64,000 nt of DNA from Polynucleobacter sp. MWH-Braz-FAM2G (GCF_018687635.1 NZ_CP061300.1:2108648-2172647); one strand, 5' to 3'; shown: positions 11,835 through 21,409, numbered from the stretch's first letter. A program made the numbers and translations. The notes: a model not told the origin generated them from the sequence alone.

Positions 11835-12355
11835 TTGATTTTCAAAGCGGCTACATTCTTCGCCCGGTCAATCCCGCATTCATTTACTTCAGCTTATTTT
11901 GCGCGCTGCTGTTAAACCTCTTGCCGATTGGAAATTATGGCTGGGTACCTGATTGGCTAATTCTTTGCATTGTGTTTTGGAATATTCATCAGCATCGGTA
12001 TGTCAATGTAATTACCGCATTCATTCTTGGCTTAATGATGGATGTTCACAACTCAGATCTATTGGGTCTGCACGCTTTTAGTTATTCACTGGTTGCATAC
12101 ATTGCAATTTCTTGGCACAGGCGAATTGTTGCGCTCACTGTTTTCTCGCAAGCTTTACACCTACTTCCAATCTTTTTATTGGTATCACTGTTCCCTGTAT
12201 TGGCGCATTGGTTACTGAGCGGCGATTTCTATTGGTGGGCTCTCACTGGCATTATTCAAGCACTCATTGAGGCAATGCTCTGGCCATTAGCTACTCGCAT
12301 ACTGCTAGCACCGCAACGTCGTCCTATAGATGTTGATCACAATCGACCTCTTTAA
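11831..12355 (+). CDS. mreD: Rod shape-determining membrane protein MreD
   Basis: 174 residues with about five hydrophobic segments, including FIYFSLFCALLLNLL and VNVITAFILGLMMDV. The GLMMDVHNSDLLGLHAFSYSL stretch is typical of MreD. It is an inner-membrane elongasome component of unclear mechanism. Overlaps mreC by 4 bp and is followed by mrdA after 8 bp. Confidence 0.93.
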   Translation: MIDFQSGYILRPVNPAFIYFSLFCALLLNLLPIGNYGWVPDWLILCIVFWNIHQHRYVNVITAFILGLMMDVHNSDLLGLHAFSYSLVAYIAISWHRRIVALTVFSQALHLLPIFLLVSLFPVLAHWLLSGDFYWWALTGIIQALIEAMLWPLATRILLAPQRRPIDVDHNRPL

Positions 12356-12363
12356 GAAGTAGC

Positions 12364-14271
12364 ATGGTTTCTTTTAAAAAACCTGATCTCGACTCCTTTC
12401 AAGAGCGCATCCATATTGCGACTCTTTTTGTAACCTTCTGCTTCTTGCTTTTGATTACTCGCTTGGTTTGGTTGCAACTAGTTAGTCATAGCAAATATTC
12501 TCTTCTAGCAGAAAGTAATCGCATTGCTCTGGTTCCAGCTCCCGCCAATCGCGGTCTTTTAATTGATAGAAATGGAATCGTTATTGGACGAAATTATTCG
12601 GCTCTTACTCTTGACGTCAATGCTGAAGAGGTAAAAGGGAATATCGATCAGCTCATCAATGATCTTTCCGAAATTATCGATATCTCTCCTCGAGACCGCC
12701 GTAATTTCAAGAGATCTCTAGAAGATTCTCGAAATATGGGCACTTTTCCGCTCCGCTCCATGCTTAATGAGACGGAAACTGCTCGTTTTATGGCAAATCG
12801 CTTCCGATTTCCTGGGGTAGAGATACGCGCTAGAAGCTTTAGGGAGTATCCATATAACGAATTGGCCTCCCATTTAATTGGCTATATTGGCCGAGTTTCT
12901 CAGCGCGATAAAGAGCGCATGCTCTCTGAAATTGAGGGCGCCAAATCTGATGACCCAGATGCTTTACAGGCTTCTTTTTTGCCAGGCATTCAATATGTTG
13001 GGAAGATTGGTCTGGAACAAAGTTATGAGAATGTTTTGCGTGGCGTACCAGGATACGATCAAGTAGAAATTACTGCAGGCGGCAAACCCGTGCGTACACT
13101 TTCTAGCTCGCCCTCTACTCCAGGAAAAAACATTGTTCTCTCAGTTGATATCAAGTTGCAATATTTAGTTGAGCAGCTATATGGAAATTTTCGTGGCGCA
13201 TTTGTAGCAATTGAACCCGAGACTGGTGATGTACTGGCGTTTGTTTCTAAGCCCAACTTTAATCCCAATGATTTTGTTGAGGGCATTGATTCGGTTACTT
13301 GGAAAGAACTTAATGACTCACCACAGAAACCCCTATACAACCGCCCACTCAAAGGCATCTATCCACCAGGCTCAACTTATAAACCTTTCATGGCGCTAGC
13401 CGCCTTAGAAAATAAAAAGCGCACTCCTTCACAAACAATTTCTGATCCTGGTTATTTTGACTTCGGCAACCATACATTTCGCGACGATAAAAAAGGTGGT
13501 CATGGCATCGTAGATATGCAAAAGTCCATTATTGAATCTTGTGACACTTATTACTACATGCTGGCACGCGATATGGGCGTCAACATGATGCATGACTTTA
13601 TGAAACCGCTTGGCTTTGGTCAAATAACTGGTATAGATTTACAAGGTGAAGCAAAAGGCGTTCTGCCCTCTACCGAGTGGAAGAAAAATACCTTCAAGAA
13701 ACCTGAGCAACAAAAATGGTACGAAGGTGAAACTATTTCTTTGGGTATTGGTCAAGGCTATAACGCTTTCACAATTTTGCAACTAGCCCATGCAATGGCA
13801 AACGTCGCAAATAATGGCGTCGTGATGAAGCCCCATTTAGTAAAAGCAATTGAAGATCCTTTTACCCGCAATAGAGTTCTAACTACACCCAAAGAAAGTT
13901 ATCGAATTGATCTTAATGCGGACAATATTGAAGTAATCAAGAAGGCAATGATTGAAGTAAATAATTCTGGTACATCAGCCGCAGCATTTAAAGGCACTGG
14001 TTATCAAGTCGGCGGAAAAACTGGAACCGCACAAGTTTTCAGTTTGAACTCTAAAGATTACAAGCATGGAGCTACTGCAGAGTTTTTGCGTGACCATGCT
14101 TTATATATTGCTTTCGCACCAGCGGAGAAGCCAACTATTGTGATTGCAATGGTTGTTGAGAATGCTGGCTTCGGTGCGCAGTATGCCGCTCCAATCGCCC
14201 GTAAAGCATTGGACTTTTATATTGAGGGCAAATGGCCTAAGGAGATTCCTGAGTGGAAAAGAGCCCCTTAA
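12364..14271 (+). CDS. mrdA: Penicillin-binding protein 2 (elongasome transpeptidase)
   Basis: 635 residues. One N-terminal membrane helix (about 20-40), a PBP dimerisation domain (ANRGLLIDRNGIVIGRNY onward), and a transpeptidase domain with SxxK in PPGSTYKPF (nucleophile Ser), SCD in IESCDTYYYM and KTG in GGKTGTAQVF. It cross-links lateral-wall peptidoglycan with the RodA glycosyltransferase encoded next, whose GTG start overlaps this gene by 19 bp. Confidence 0.97.
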   Translation: MVSFKKPDLDSFQERIHIATLFVTFCFLLLITRLVWLQLVSHSKYSLLAESNRIALVPAPANRGLLIDRNGIVIGRNYSALTLDVNAEEVKGNIDQLINDLSEIIDISPRDRRNFKRSLEDSRNMGTFPLRSMLNETETARFMANRFRFPGVEIRARSFREYPYNELASHLIGYIGRVSQRDKERMLSEIEGAKSDDPDALQASFLPGIQYVGKIGLEQSYENVLRGVPGYDQVEITAGGKPVRTLSSSPSTPGKNIVLSVDIKLQYLVEQLYGNFRGAFVAIEPETGDVLAFVSKPNFNPNDFVEGIDSVTWKELNDSPQKPLYNRPLKGIYPPGSTYKPFMALAALENKKRTPSQTISDPGYFDFGNHTFRDDKKGGHGIVDMQKSIIESCDTYYYMLARDMGVNMMHDFMKPLGFGQITGIDLQGEAKGVLPSTEWKKNTFKKPEQQKWYEGETISLGIGQGYNAFTILQLAHAMANVANNGVVMKPHLVKAIEDPFTRNRVLTTPKESYRIDLNADNIEVIKKAMIEVNNSGTSAAAFKGTGYQVGGKTGTAQVFSLNSKDYKHGATAEFLRDHALYIAFAPAEKPTIVIAMVVENAGFGAQYAAPIARKALDFYIEGKWPKEIPEWKRAP

Positions 14272-15404
14272 AAAAGATAAAAGGTTTTTTCTTCGGCATC
14301 TTTGCTGGTCTAGACAGGACGCTAGGCCTTATTCTGCTTGGCTTAGCGGCTGTTGGCTTTTTGACATTTTTATCTGCAAGTCAAAATACACCCGTACAAA
14401 TTGCAGATGAATTACGAAATCTCGCACTGTCATTTGTCGTGATGTGGATAGTGTCTCGCATACCGCCAAAGTGGTTAGAGATGGGGGCGGTATGGATATA
14501 CGGAATAGGTGTCGCCCTACTAATTGCAGTTGCTGCGTTTGGCTTAATAAAAAAAGGTGCGCGTCGCTGGCTTAATATTGGTGTTGTGATTCAGCCATCT
14601 GAAGTAATGAAGATCGCAATGCCACTAATGCTGGCTTGGTATTTTCAGAAACGTGAAGGCATACAAAAATCTTGGGATTATGGAGTCGCGGCAATTATTT
14701 TAGCGATCCCTGTTTTTTTAATTGCGCGACAACCAGACCTTGGTACTGCACTTTTAGTTTCTGCTGCAGGTCTTTACGTGATCATTTTGGCTGGCCTTCC
14801 TTGGAAATGGATTCTGCCGTTTGTTGGACTTGGCGCCGTTGGCATCATATTAATTATTATTTTCGGCGGCACTATTTGCGCACATGATGTCGTTTGGCCA
14901 TTTGTTCATGACTATCAAAAACATCGTGTCTGCACCTTACTGGATCCAACTAGCGATCCATTAGGAAAAGGCTTCCATACTATTCAATCAATGATTGCAA
15001 TCGGATCGGGTGGATTTTTTGGCAAAGGCTGGTTCCAAGGAACGCAGGCCCACTTAGAATTTATTCCTGAAAAACATACTGACTTTGTCTTTGCAGTTTT
15101 CTCAGAAGAATTTGGGCTACTAGGCAACCTAATATTGTTGGCTCTTTTCTTCGCTCTAATTAAGAGGGGGTTAGCAATTTCAGCAAGCGCTCCAAACTTA
15201 TTCACGCGACTTTTAGGCGCCTCAGTCACTTTAATCTTCTTTACCTATGCCTTTGTCAATATAGGCATGGTAAGTGGTGTATTGCCCGTTGTTGGAGTCC
15301 CCCTTCCTTTTATAAGTTATGGGGGCACTGCATTAGTTACGCTTGGTTTTGGCGCCGGAATATTAATGAGCATTCATCGTCACCGCCGTTTGGTGCAAAG
15401 CTAA
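14253..15404 (+). CDS. rodA: SEDS peptidoglycan glycosyltransferase RodA
   Basis: 383 residues from a GTG at 14253 with AAGGAG 8 bp upstream, inside the end of mrdA. A polytopic SEDS protein, with motifs RRWLNIGVVIQPSEVMKI, FVFAVFSEEFGLLGN and PLPFISYGGTALVTLG. It polymerises glycan strands from lipid II in partnership with PBP2. Last gene of the shape operon; a palindromic terminator follows at 15445-15470. Confidence 0.97.
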   Translation: MEKSPLKKIKGFFFGIFAGLDRTLGLILLGLAAVGFLTFLSASQNTPVQIADELRNLALSFVVMWIVSRIPPKWLEMGAVWIYGIGVALLIAVAAFGLIKKGARRWLNIGVVIQPSEVMKIAMPLMLAWYFQKREGIQKSWDYGVAAIILAIPVFLIARQPDLGTALLVSAAGLYVIILAGLPWKWILPFVGLGAVGIILIIIFGGTICAHDVVWPFVHDYQKHRVCTLLDPTSDPLGKGFHTIQSMIAIGSGGFFGKGWFQGTQAHLEFIPEKHTDFVFAVFSEEFGLLGNLILLALFFALIKRGLAISASAPNLFTRLLGASVTLIFFTYAFVNIGMVSGVLPVVGVPLPFISYGGTALVTLGFGAGILMSIHRHRRLVQS

Positions 15405-15444
15405 TTAAAATAGCTTTGTAAGCTTCAGAATTCTTGAGGAAATA

Positions 15445-15470
15445 AAAAAGCCCGGCATGCCGGGCTTTTT
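15445..15470. terminator. Bidirectional terminator between rodA and hupB
   Basis: A perfect 26-bp palindrome: five A, GCCCGGC, ATGCCGGGC, five T. It forms a GC-rich hairpin with a U-tract on either strand, so it ends both the mre-mrd operon (plus) and the HU gene (minus). Confidence 0.92.
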
Positions 15471-15486
15471 AACAATTGAGGAAGAA

Positions 15487-15771
15487 TTACTTCTTACGCT
15501 TGTTAACTGAATCTTTAAATGCTTTACCAGCAGAGAACTTAACAGTTTTTGCTGCGGCGATTTTGAGTGGCTCGCCAGTTTTTGGATTGCGGCCCATACG
15601 TGCAGCACGCTTACCAGATGCAAAAGTACCAAAGCCGATCAGTTGTACTGAGTCACCTTTAGTAACAGCTTTGATGATGTTTTCGATAGCTGAATTCAAT
15701 GCAAATTCAGCCTTGGCTTTTGAGATCTCCGCGTCGTCAGCAATCGCTGCGATTAGTTCGGCTTTGTTCAA
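15487..15771 (-). CDS. hupB: DNA-binding protein HU
   Basis: 94 residues from a TTG start at 15771, chosen because AAGGAG lies 6-7 bp upstream and because it restores the standard HU N-terminus (M)[25 protein letters not shown]. The longer frame to 15807 would add 12 atypical residues. The DNA-binding arm signature [24 protein letters not shown] is present. It compacts DNA as a dimer. The symbol (hupA or hupB) is conventional. Confidence 0.93.
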   Translation of the reverse strand: MNKAELIAAIADDAEISKAKAEFALNSAIENIIKAVTKGDSVQLIGFGTFASGKRAARMGRNPKTGEPLKIAAAKTVKFSAGKAFKDSVNKRKK

Positions 15772-15803
15772 GTGAAGCTCCTTATAGATATTGATGTCAG
15801 CGC

Positions 15804-15832
15804 ACATTACGCTTACATGATTTTAACCACAA
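15804..15832 (-). promoter_or_regulatory. Putative sigma-70 promoter of the HU gene
   Basis: On the minus strand TTGTGG (15832-15827) and TAATGT (15809-15804) are separated by 17 bp and lie about 35 bp upstream of the TTG start. Judged by consensus only. Confidence 0.4.
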
Positions 15833-15884
15833 AAAATTACAAAAATAAAGTTGCGTTACAGCAATTTTTTAAATCGACTACAAA

Positions 15885-16250
15885 TTATTCATCCAAAACT
15901 GTTATATCAGAAACAAAATACTCGGTGTCACCAAAACAAGTTGTTGGCAAGCCAATGTGTTGCTCATACTTTAATGCCACTTTTTTACCTAAGTTAGCAT
16001 TTATTTTTTGCGCCACAGCATCCTCGCGCACCGTAAAGAGGAATTTTTCTGACATCGTTCCTGGCATAGAAACCATTGCTAACTCACCTTCCCAGGTTTT
16101 ACATAAATAACCGCGATTAGAGAATTTCTGCACATAACCTGCCCGCTCCCCACTTCCATAGCTCCAATTGAGCATTACCCAGGTATAGCCTGAAATCCCC
16201 AGGAAACCAATTAAAACAAGGCCTAACAGCCACTTTATAAAGCTATTCAT
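15885..16250 (-). CDS. Small membrane-anchored protein of unknown function
   Basis: 121 residues from ATG 16250, which has AAGGAAGATCTT directly upstream; the frame opens at 16277. One N-terminal membrane helix (KWLLGLVLIGFLGISGYTW), then a soluble domain with GYVQKFSNRGYLCKTWEGE and KYEQHIGLPTTCFGDTEYFV, having two conserved-looking Cys. Proteins of this shape occur as 6-phosphogluconate dehydrogenase-misannotated hypotheticals in proteobacteria; I do not recognise a function. It is divergent from lpxO. Confidence 0.75.
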   Translation of the reverse strand: MNSFIKWLLGLVLIGFLGISGYTWVMLNWSYGSGERAGYVQKFSNRGYLCKTWEGELAMVSMPGTMSEKFLFTVREDAVAQKINANLGKKVALKYEQHIGLPTTCFGDTEYFVSDITVLDE

Positions 16251-16400
16251 AAGATCTTCCTTAAAATGTCTCCACAAAAACCCTAATTAGGTCTTAACAA
16301 TTTATATATGCAGTATATGGGCTTCTAGTTGGAAGAAATAGTCTCTTTAGGTACGCCACACAAATTAAAATACTAGTAATACTTCTCCAAGATAGAACTT

Positions 16401-17303
16401 ATGCAAATACGTCACATCGTCTTTTTCATTTTTGTAGCATCGGCTATTTATGTTTATTTCAGAGGAAAAGTACGCTTTGGGGTTGTCAGATCTCTTACCG
16501 ACTATCAAGTGCTTTTGGCGCCAGTTAATACTCTTTTATATTTATTTTCAAAAGTAAAAGCAGGTGCGTTTATCCCCGTAAACCAATTTCCTGAAATGCA
16601 ACCTATCCAGGATAACTGGAAAATAATCCGTGAAGAAGCGATGTCCCTGCAAGAAACTGGCTCAATTGCAGCCGCAACCGGATATAACGATATTGGTTTT
16701 AATTCCTTTTTTCGAACTGGCTGGAAACGTTTCCACCTTTGCTGGTACGGGAAAGAAGTTCCATCCGCTCAAGAAAAGTGCCCAAAAACTGTGGCGCTTC
16801 TTAAATCCATTCCATCTGTAAAAGCCGCTATGTTTGCCTCTCTGCCCCCTGGAGCTACCCTAGTAAGGCACCGCGACCCTTACGCTGGCTCTTTGCGTTA
16901 TCACATTGGCCTTGCAACGCCCAATGATCCTAAATGTTTTATTGATGTCGATGGGGAACGTTATTTTTGGAAAGATGGCGAAGCTGTCATGTTTGATGAA
17001 ACCTACATTCACTTTGCCGCTAATGAAACCGATCAGCAGAGAGTTATCTTATTTTGCGATGTTGAACGCCCAGTTCATACAAAAGTGGTACAGCTCTTTA
17101 ATCGCTGGTTTGGGCGCTATGTCATGAGTGCCGCCTCATCTCAAAACGTGGAAGGCGAAAAAGTTGGTTTTGTGAATGTTTTGTTTACCTATTTTTACCA
17201 ACTGCGTGCGCAAGCCAAGAAGTTAAAAGCAAAACATCGCTCGGTCTATTACATCGGCAAATGGGTGCTAATTTTAGGAATTTTGTGGGCCATTTTCTGG
17301 TAA
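16401..17303 (+). CDS. lpxO: Lipid A hydroxylase LpxO-like aspartyl/asparaginyl beta-hydroxylase
   Basis: 300 residues. Membrane helices at both ends (about 5-20 and 283-299) flank a 2-oxoglutarate/Fe(II) dioxygenase domain with His157-x-Asp159 (LVRHRDPYAGSLRYH), His204 (ETYIHFAANET) and Arg214. LpxO 2-hydroxylates a secondary acyl chain of lipid A at the inner-membrane cytoplasmic face. Nearby 18310-19209 encodes a lipid A acyltransferase-like protein, consistent with lipid A tailoring. Confidence 0.88.
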   Translation: MQIRHIVFFIFVASAIYVYFRGKVRFGVVRSLTDYQVLLAPVNTLLYLFSKVKAGAFIPVNQFPEMQPIQDNWKIIREEAMSLQETGSIAAATGYNDIGFNSFFRTGWKRFHLCWYGKEVPSAQEKCPKTVALLKSIPSVKAAMFASLPPGATLVRHRDPYAGSLRYHIGLATPNDPKCFIDVDGERYFWKDGEAVMFDETYIHFAANETDQQRVILFCDVERPVHTKVVQLFNRWFGRYVMSAASSQNVEGEKVGFVNVLFTYFYQLRAQAKKLKAKHRSVYYIGKWVLILGILWAIFW

Positions 17304-17311
17304 CCGAAAAC

Positions 17312-17614
17312 TTAATTTTGAGGCCCCAATAACTGAATGACCTGCTCTGGGGTAATAGAGCCCCATATTTCCACTCTTTTCTTGCGACTATTTTGACCAG
17401 AAATGAGTTGAATTTGCTTTTGAGGAACTTTTAACTGTTTTGAAAGCCAGGACAATAAAAGCTCATTAGCCTTATTTTCTAGGGCTGGGGCTTGTAATGA
17501 GATCTTTAAGCAACCGTCATGCAATCCAACTACCTTTGTTAGCTTGGCCCCTGGTTGGCAATGCAAATTTAAGGTGATTCTGGTGGAAGTTTGTTTTAAC
17601 CAAATAGGCATCAT
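17312..17614 (-). CDS. DUF167 (YggU) family protein
   Basis: 100 residues from ATG 17614 (the frame opens with a TTG at 17617). The motif CQPGAKLTKVVGLHDGCLKISLQAPALENKANE is typical of the YggU/DUF167 fold. No biochemical role is established. It converges on lpxO, only 8 bp from its stop, and is divergent from can. Confidence 0.88.
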   Translation of the reverse strand: MMPIWLKQTSTRITLNLHCQPGAKLTKVVGLHDGCLKISLQAPALENKANELLLSWLSKQLKVPQKQIQLISGQNSRKKRVEIWGSITPEQVIQLLGPQN

Positions 17615-17636
17615 CAAAGTACTTTAAACTGAAAGC

Positions 17637-18302
17637 ATGACAATGAAGAATTCTCAAGCTTTGGAACAACTATTTGCAAATAATCGTGCTTGGGCTGAAA
17701 GCATGGTCGCAGAGGACGCTGATTTCTTTAAACGCCTAGTTTCACAGCAAGCCCCAGAATATCTTTGGATTGGTTGCTCGGATAGTCGAGTACCAGCAAA
17801 TGACATTGTGAATTTATTACCAGGTGAATTATTTGTTCATCGTAACGTTGCCAACGTAGTGGTTCACACCGATTTAAATTGCTTATCAGTCATTCAGTTT
17901 GCGATTGATTTGCTTAAAGTCAAACACATTTTGGTTGTGGGACATTATGGCTGCTCTGGCGTACATGCAGCACTTACGGATAAACGTGTGGGCCTCGCGG
18001 ATAACTGGTTGCGTCATGTCAAAGATGTGCATCAAAAACATGAGCGGTATTTAGGTGATGTATTGCCCACATCAAAACGTCAAGATCGTTTATGCGAACT
18101 GAATGTCATCGAACAAGTTGTTAATGTTTGTGAAACAACAATCGTGCAAGATGCGTGGGCACGCGGGCAAGACCTGACAATTCATGGATGGGCTTACCGC
18201 CTTGAAACAGGCCTAGTCAATGACTTAGGTATGTCAAGTAGCTCCATCGAAGAAATGACAGAGCGATACGCTAAGTCTATTAAGCGCTACGAATTAGCGT
18301 AA
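17637..18302 (+). CDS. can: Beta-class carbonic anhydrase
   Basis: 221 residues, full length. Zinc ligands are visible: Cys47 and Asp49-Arg51 in GCSDSRVPA, His103 and Cys106 in VGHYGCSGVH. It interconverts CO2 and bicarbonate in the cytoplasm. It starts a plus-strand group with the acyltransferase 7 bp downstream. Confidence 0.96.
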   Translation: MTMKNSQALEQLFANNRAWAESMVAEDADFFKRLVSQQAPEYLWIGCSDSRVPANDIVNLLPGELFVHRNVANVVVHTDLNCLSVIQFAIDLLKVKHILVVGHYGCSGVHAALTDKRVGLADNWLRHVKDVHQKHERYLGDVLPTSKRQDRLCELNVIEQVVNVCETTIVQDAWARGQDLTIHGWAYRLETGLVNDLGMSSSSIEEMTERYAKSIKRYELA

Positions 18303-18309
18303 AACTAAT

Positions 18310-19209
18310 TTGTTTAAATCCTTTAATAATCAAGCAGGCGTTGTACTGCTAAGGCTACTCTCACTCTTACCTTATAGACTGTTAGTTGCACTTGGTTATG
18401 GTCTAGGTTATATTGCCGCGCGTATTCCGAGCGACAGAAGTAGAGTGGTCAAAATCAATTTACATCTTTGCTTTCCAAAATTAAGCCCTGTTGAAATTGA
18501 CAATCTTAGTAAAGAACACTGGCGATTACTTGGTCGAAGTCTTGTAGAAAAAAGCATTATTTGGTGTGGCAGTTCAAAACAACTTAGCCAGATGATTGAA
18601 GTGAAATCTGCCGTTGATTTATCAAGCCAAAAACCACGCATTTTAGTAAATATGCATTTCACGGGTATCGAGGGCAGCATTATTTTGAGCGCGCTATCCA
18701 AGGAAAAACACTGGCCCCGAACTTCTGGATTTTTTCAAAAAATGAAGAACCCTTTCTTTAATAAAAGAATTGTGGAGTGGCGCAACCGTTTTGGAGGGAA
18801 CTCCATTGATCGCCAAGGCAACGCAAAAGCGATTATTCGAGAGATTTGTAATGGGGACTTCATCATCATTGCGCCCGACATTGATCTAGGCCTCAAAGAT
18901 TCTGAATTTGTACCTTTCTTCGGAATTCAAACTAATACCATTACGACCATCTCTCGTTTGGCAAAAATTACTGGTGCTGATGTCTGCCTAATGACCACCA
19001 CATTAAAAGCTGATGAATCAGGATATCTTTGTGAGATTAGAGCGCCGATAGAAAATTTCCCTGGAACCGATCCTAAATCGGACACCGCACGTTTAAATCG
19101 CTACTTTGAAGCCGAAATTCGTCTGAGGCCCGCCGAATACTATTGGGTTCACAAGCGCTTCAAAAACCGACCAGACGCTGGCAAGAGCCCCTACAACCCT
19201 TCTATCTAG
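18310..19209 (+). CDS. LpxL/HtrB-family lysophospholipid or lipid A acyltransferase
   Basis: 299 residues from a TTG start at 18310, 7 bp after can. N-terminal membrane segment (LLRLLSLLPYRLLVALGYGLGYIAARI), then the acyltransferase domain. The block ILVNMHFTGIEGSIIL replaces the usual NHxxxxE/D of HtrB (HFTGIE: His with Glu four residues later is kept), followed by NSIDRQGNAKAIIREICNGDFIIIAPDIDLGLKDS and FFGIQTNTIT. Probably adds a secondary acyl chain to lipid A at the inner membrane; donor and position cannot be seen. Confidence 0.85.
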   Translation: MFKSFNNQAGVVLLRLLSLLPYRLLVALGYGLGYIAARIPSDRSRVVKINLHLCFPKLSPVEIDNLSKEHWRLLGRSLVEKSIIWCGSSKQLSQMIEVKSAVDLSSQKPRILVNMHFTGIEGSIILSALSKEKHWPRTSGFFQKMKNPFFNKRIVEWRNRFGGNSIDRQGNAKAIIREICNGDFIIIAPDIDLGLKDSEFVPFFGIQTNTITTISRLAKITGADVCLMTTTLKADESGYLCEIRAPIENFPGTDPKSDTARLNRYFEAEIRLRPAEYYWVHKRFKNRPDAGKSPYNPSI

Positions 19210-19234
19210 AGGCCTTTTGCCCTATCATTAGAAG

Positions 19235-19987
19235 ATGACTGAGCGCATTGGGCTATTTGCCGATCTTCATAGTAATTTAGAGGCTTTTGAAGCCTGCATG
19301 ATTCGTGCCGAAGAGCTTGGGGTGACACGCATGGTTTTCCTAGGCGATCTTGTAGGCTACAACGCTGACCCAGTAGCGTTAATTGATCGTATTGCTAATC
19401 TTGTAGATAGTAAAAAAGCGATTGCCATTCTAGGCAATCATGATGAGGCTGTTTTTAAAGATAGCCGTAATCATATGAACGCTAGCGCCAATGCTGCGAT
19501 TGAGTGGACTAAATCCCAGCTAAAAAGTCATCATGTAGAGTTTCTAAAAAATCTACCGCTCGTCGTTCAAGAAGAGAATATTTGCTTTGTTCATGCCTCT
19601 GCCCACAATCCTGCTGACTGGAATTACATCACTGACAGCATGAGTGCTTGGCGTTGTGTTCAAAATTCTGGGAAAACCTACACCTTCGTGGGCCATGCGC
19701 ACGAGCAAGCACTTTTTTATCAAAGCGCGGTTGGTAAATTAATTCGCTTTGCGCCACACCCTGGCGATGAAATCCCAGTTCTTCGCCATCGCCAATGGGT
19801 CAGTGTTGTAGGCTCACTTGGGCAACCCAGAGATGGCAACCCAGAGGCTTGTTTTGCAGTGTTCGAGCCAGGGTCTGAAACGCTGACCTTCCATCGCACG
19901 CCTTACGATCAATTCACCGCAGCAGAAAAAGTTCGTCGTGCGGGGCTTCCAGAGGACTTGGCAAATCGACTCATCACTGGCAAATAA
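19235..19987 (+). CDS. Calcineurin-like metallophosphoesterase
   Basis: 250 residues. Metallophosphoesterase motifs in order: GLFADLHSNLEAF (DxH), FLGDLVGYNADP (GDxxGY), ILGNHDEAVF (GNHD/E), FVHASAHNP and FVGHAHEQ (GHxH). Related proteins range from phosphodiesterases to diadenosine tetraphosphatases; the substrate is unknown. It ends 3 bp before the kinase-UspA gene, so a phosphatase/kinase pair is likely co-transcribed. Confidence 0.88.
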   Translation: MTERIGLFADLHSNLEAFEACMIRAEELGVTRMVFLGDLVGYNADPVALIDRIANLVDSKKAIAILGNHDEAVFKDSRNHMNASANAAIEWTKSQLKSHHVEFLKNLPLVVQEENICFVHASAHNPADWNYITDSMSAWRCVQNSGKTYTFVGHAHEQALFYQSAVGKLIRFAPHPGDEIPVLRHRQWVSVVGSLGQPRDGNPEACFAVFEPGSETLTFHRTPYDQFTAAEKVRRAGLPEDLANRLITGK

Positions 19988-19990
19988 TCC

Positions 19991-21409
19991 ATGGCAATCA
20001 ATAACGATATTGAAGCGGTAGATGACATATTTCAGGAAGGCAAAGTAGTAGACGGATTTGTCTTAGGTAAAGAAGTTCATCGTGGTGGCATGGCCAGCCT
20101 TTTTTCAGCAACCAAGGAAGGTATCGATGTTCCCATTCTGCTCAAGATACCTCGAGTTGGAAGAGATCAGCCCGTAGAAAGTCTTATCGGTTTTGAAACT
20201 GAGCTCACTATTCTGCGCTCACTCAAAAGCCCTTATGTGCCGAAATATTTGGGCTCGGGCAATATGGCTACACGCCCCTATATTGCAATGGAGAGAGTCG
20301 AAGGGCGCCCTCTTGAAGACTACATTAAAGAAGGTAAATTATTTTCAATTGATGAAGTGGTTCGCATTGGCGCAGATTTAGCGCAGGCAGTTCAGTCGCT
20401 ACATTCACAAGATGCCATCCATCTCGATATCAAACCAGAAAATATTTTGATAGATGAAAAAGGAAAGCTAACGCTAATTGACTTTGGCTTATCCCATCAC
20501 GCGCGCTACCCAGATTTACTTGCTGAAGAAATGCGAAAAGGTGTCGGATCTGCACCCTACATCTCCCCAGAACAAGTCGCCGGCATTCGTTCCGACTCCA
20601 GGAGCGATATTTTCTCTATTGGCGCAATCATGTATGAATTACTCACCGGTGAGCTGCCGTTTGGCAATCCTCAGTCGATGAGCGGTCTTCGCAGACGCAT
20701 GTGGGCCGAACCTTTCCCTCCACGTGCAATTCGTAGAGAAATTCCGCGTTGGCTTCAAGAGATTGTCTTAAGGTGTCTTGAACCACGTGCAGCAGATCGT
20801 TATCAAAGTGCTGCGCGCTTAAGGCAAATGCTAAGGGATCCCGAGGGCGTCACACTCACAGAGCGAGCTGATCGGGTTGAGCCACCAAGTTTCTGGGAAA
20901 ACCTCAAAGGCATGTTTAAAGCGGCTGGCTACGAACCCTCTCCAAGTCCGCGCCCAAGCATGGGAAATTTTGATGCCCCACTCATGATTGCAGCAATCGA
21001 CACTCGTCAATCAGATGAAGACTTACGAGAACGCATGCAAAAAACAGCCAAGAATTTATTGCTAGCCTATCCTGAGAGCCGTCTAGTTTGTATCAGCACA
21101 ATTGCAAGCACGCCCACCTATGAAGGAAATCACGAGAGCGAAACTGCCAGTGGAATTGTGCGTGGTCACCTAGTGCAATTAATGGATTGGGCAAAGCCAC
21201 TGAAGTTACCGCCAGAGAGAATTTCTTATCACGTGCTCGAAGCCATGGATCCTGCGTCACGCATCGTGGAGTTTGCTAAGGATAATGATGCATCCCTTAT
21301 TTTGATCGGGGCATCTCATAAACTTCCTAACAAAGTAACGCCTTGGAGAACCTCAATGACAAAAATTGTCGAGGAGGCCCCATGCAGCGTTCACATTGTT
21401 AGAACATAA
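19991..21409 (+). CDS. Serine/threonine protein kinase fused to a universal stress protein (UspA) domain
   Basis: 472 residues. Residues about 20-285 form a Hanks-type kinase: Gly-rich loop GKEVHRGGMASLFSA, Lys52, Glu71, catalytic HLDIKPEN (144-151, Leu instead of Arg in HRD, so a non-RD kinase), DFG 164-166 and SAPYISPEQ. After a linker, residues about 325-472 resemble UspA (ending ILIGASHKLPNKVTPWRTSMTKIVEEAPCSVHIVR). No membrane helix or PASTA repeats, so it is cytosolic. It sits 3 bp after a phosphoesterase gene. Substrate unknown. Confidence 0.9.
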   Translation: MAINNDIEAVDDIFQEGKVVDGFVLGKEVHRGGMASLFSATKEGIDVPILLKIPRVGRDQPVESLIGFETELTILRSLKSPYVPKYLGSGNMATRPYIAMERVEGRPLEDYIKEGKLFSIDEVVRIGADLAQAVQSLHSQDAIHLDIKPENILIDEKGKLTLIDFGLSHHARYPDLLAEEMRKGVGSAPYISPEQVAGIRSDSRSDIFSIGAIMYELLTGELPFGNPQSMSGLRRRMWAEPFPPRAIRREIPRWLQEIVLRCLEPRAADRYQSAARLRQMLRDPEGVTLTERADRVEPPSFWENLKGMFKAAGYEPSPSPRPSMGNFDAPLMIAAIDTRQSDEDLRERMQKTAKNLLLAYPESRLVCISTIASTPTYEGNHESETASGIVRGHLVQLMDWAKPLKLPPERISYHVLEAMDPASRIVEFAKDNDASLILIGASHKLPNKVTPWRTSMTKIVEEAPCSVHIVRT

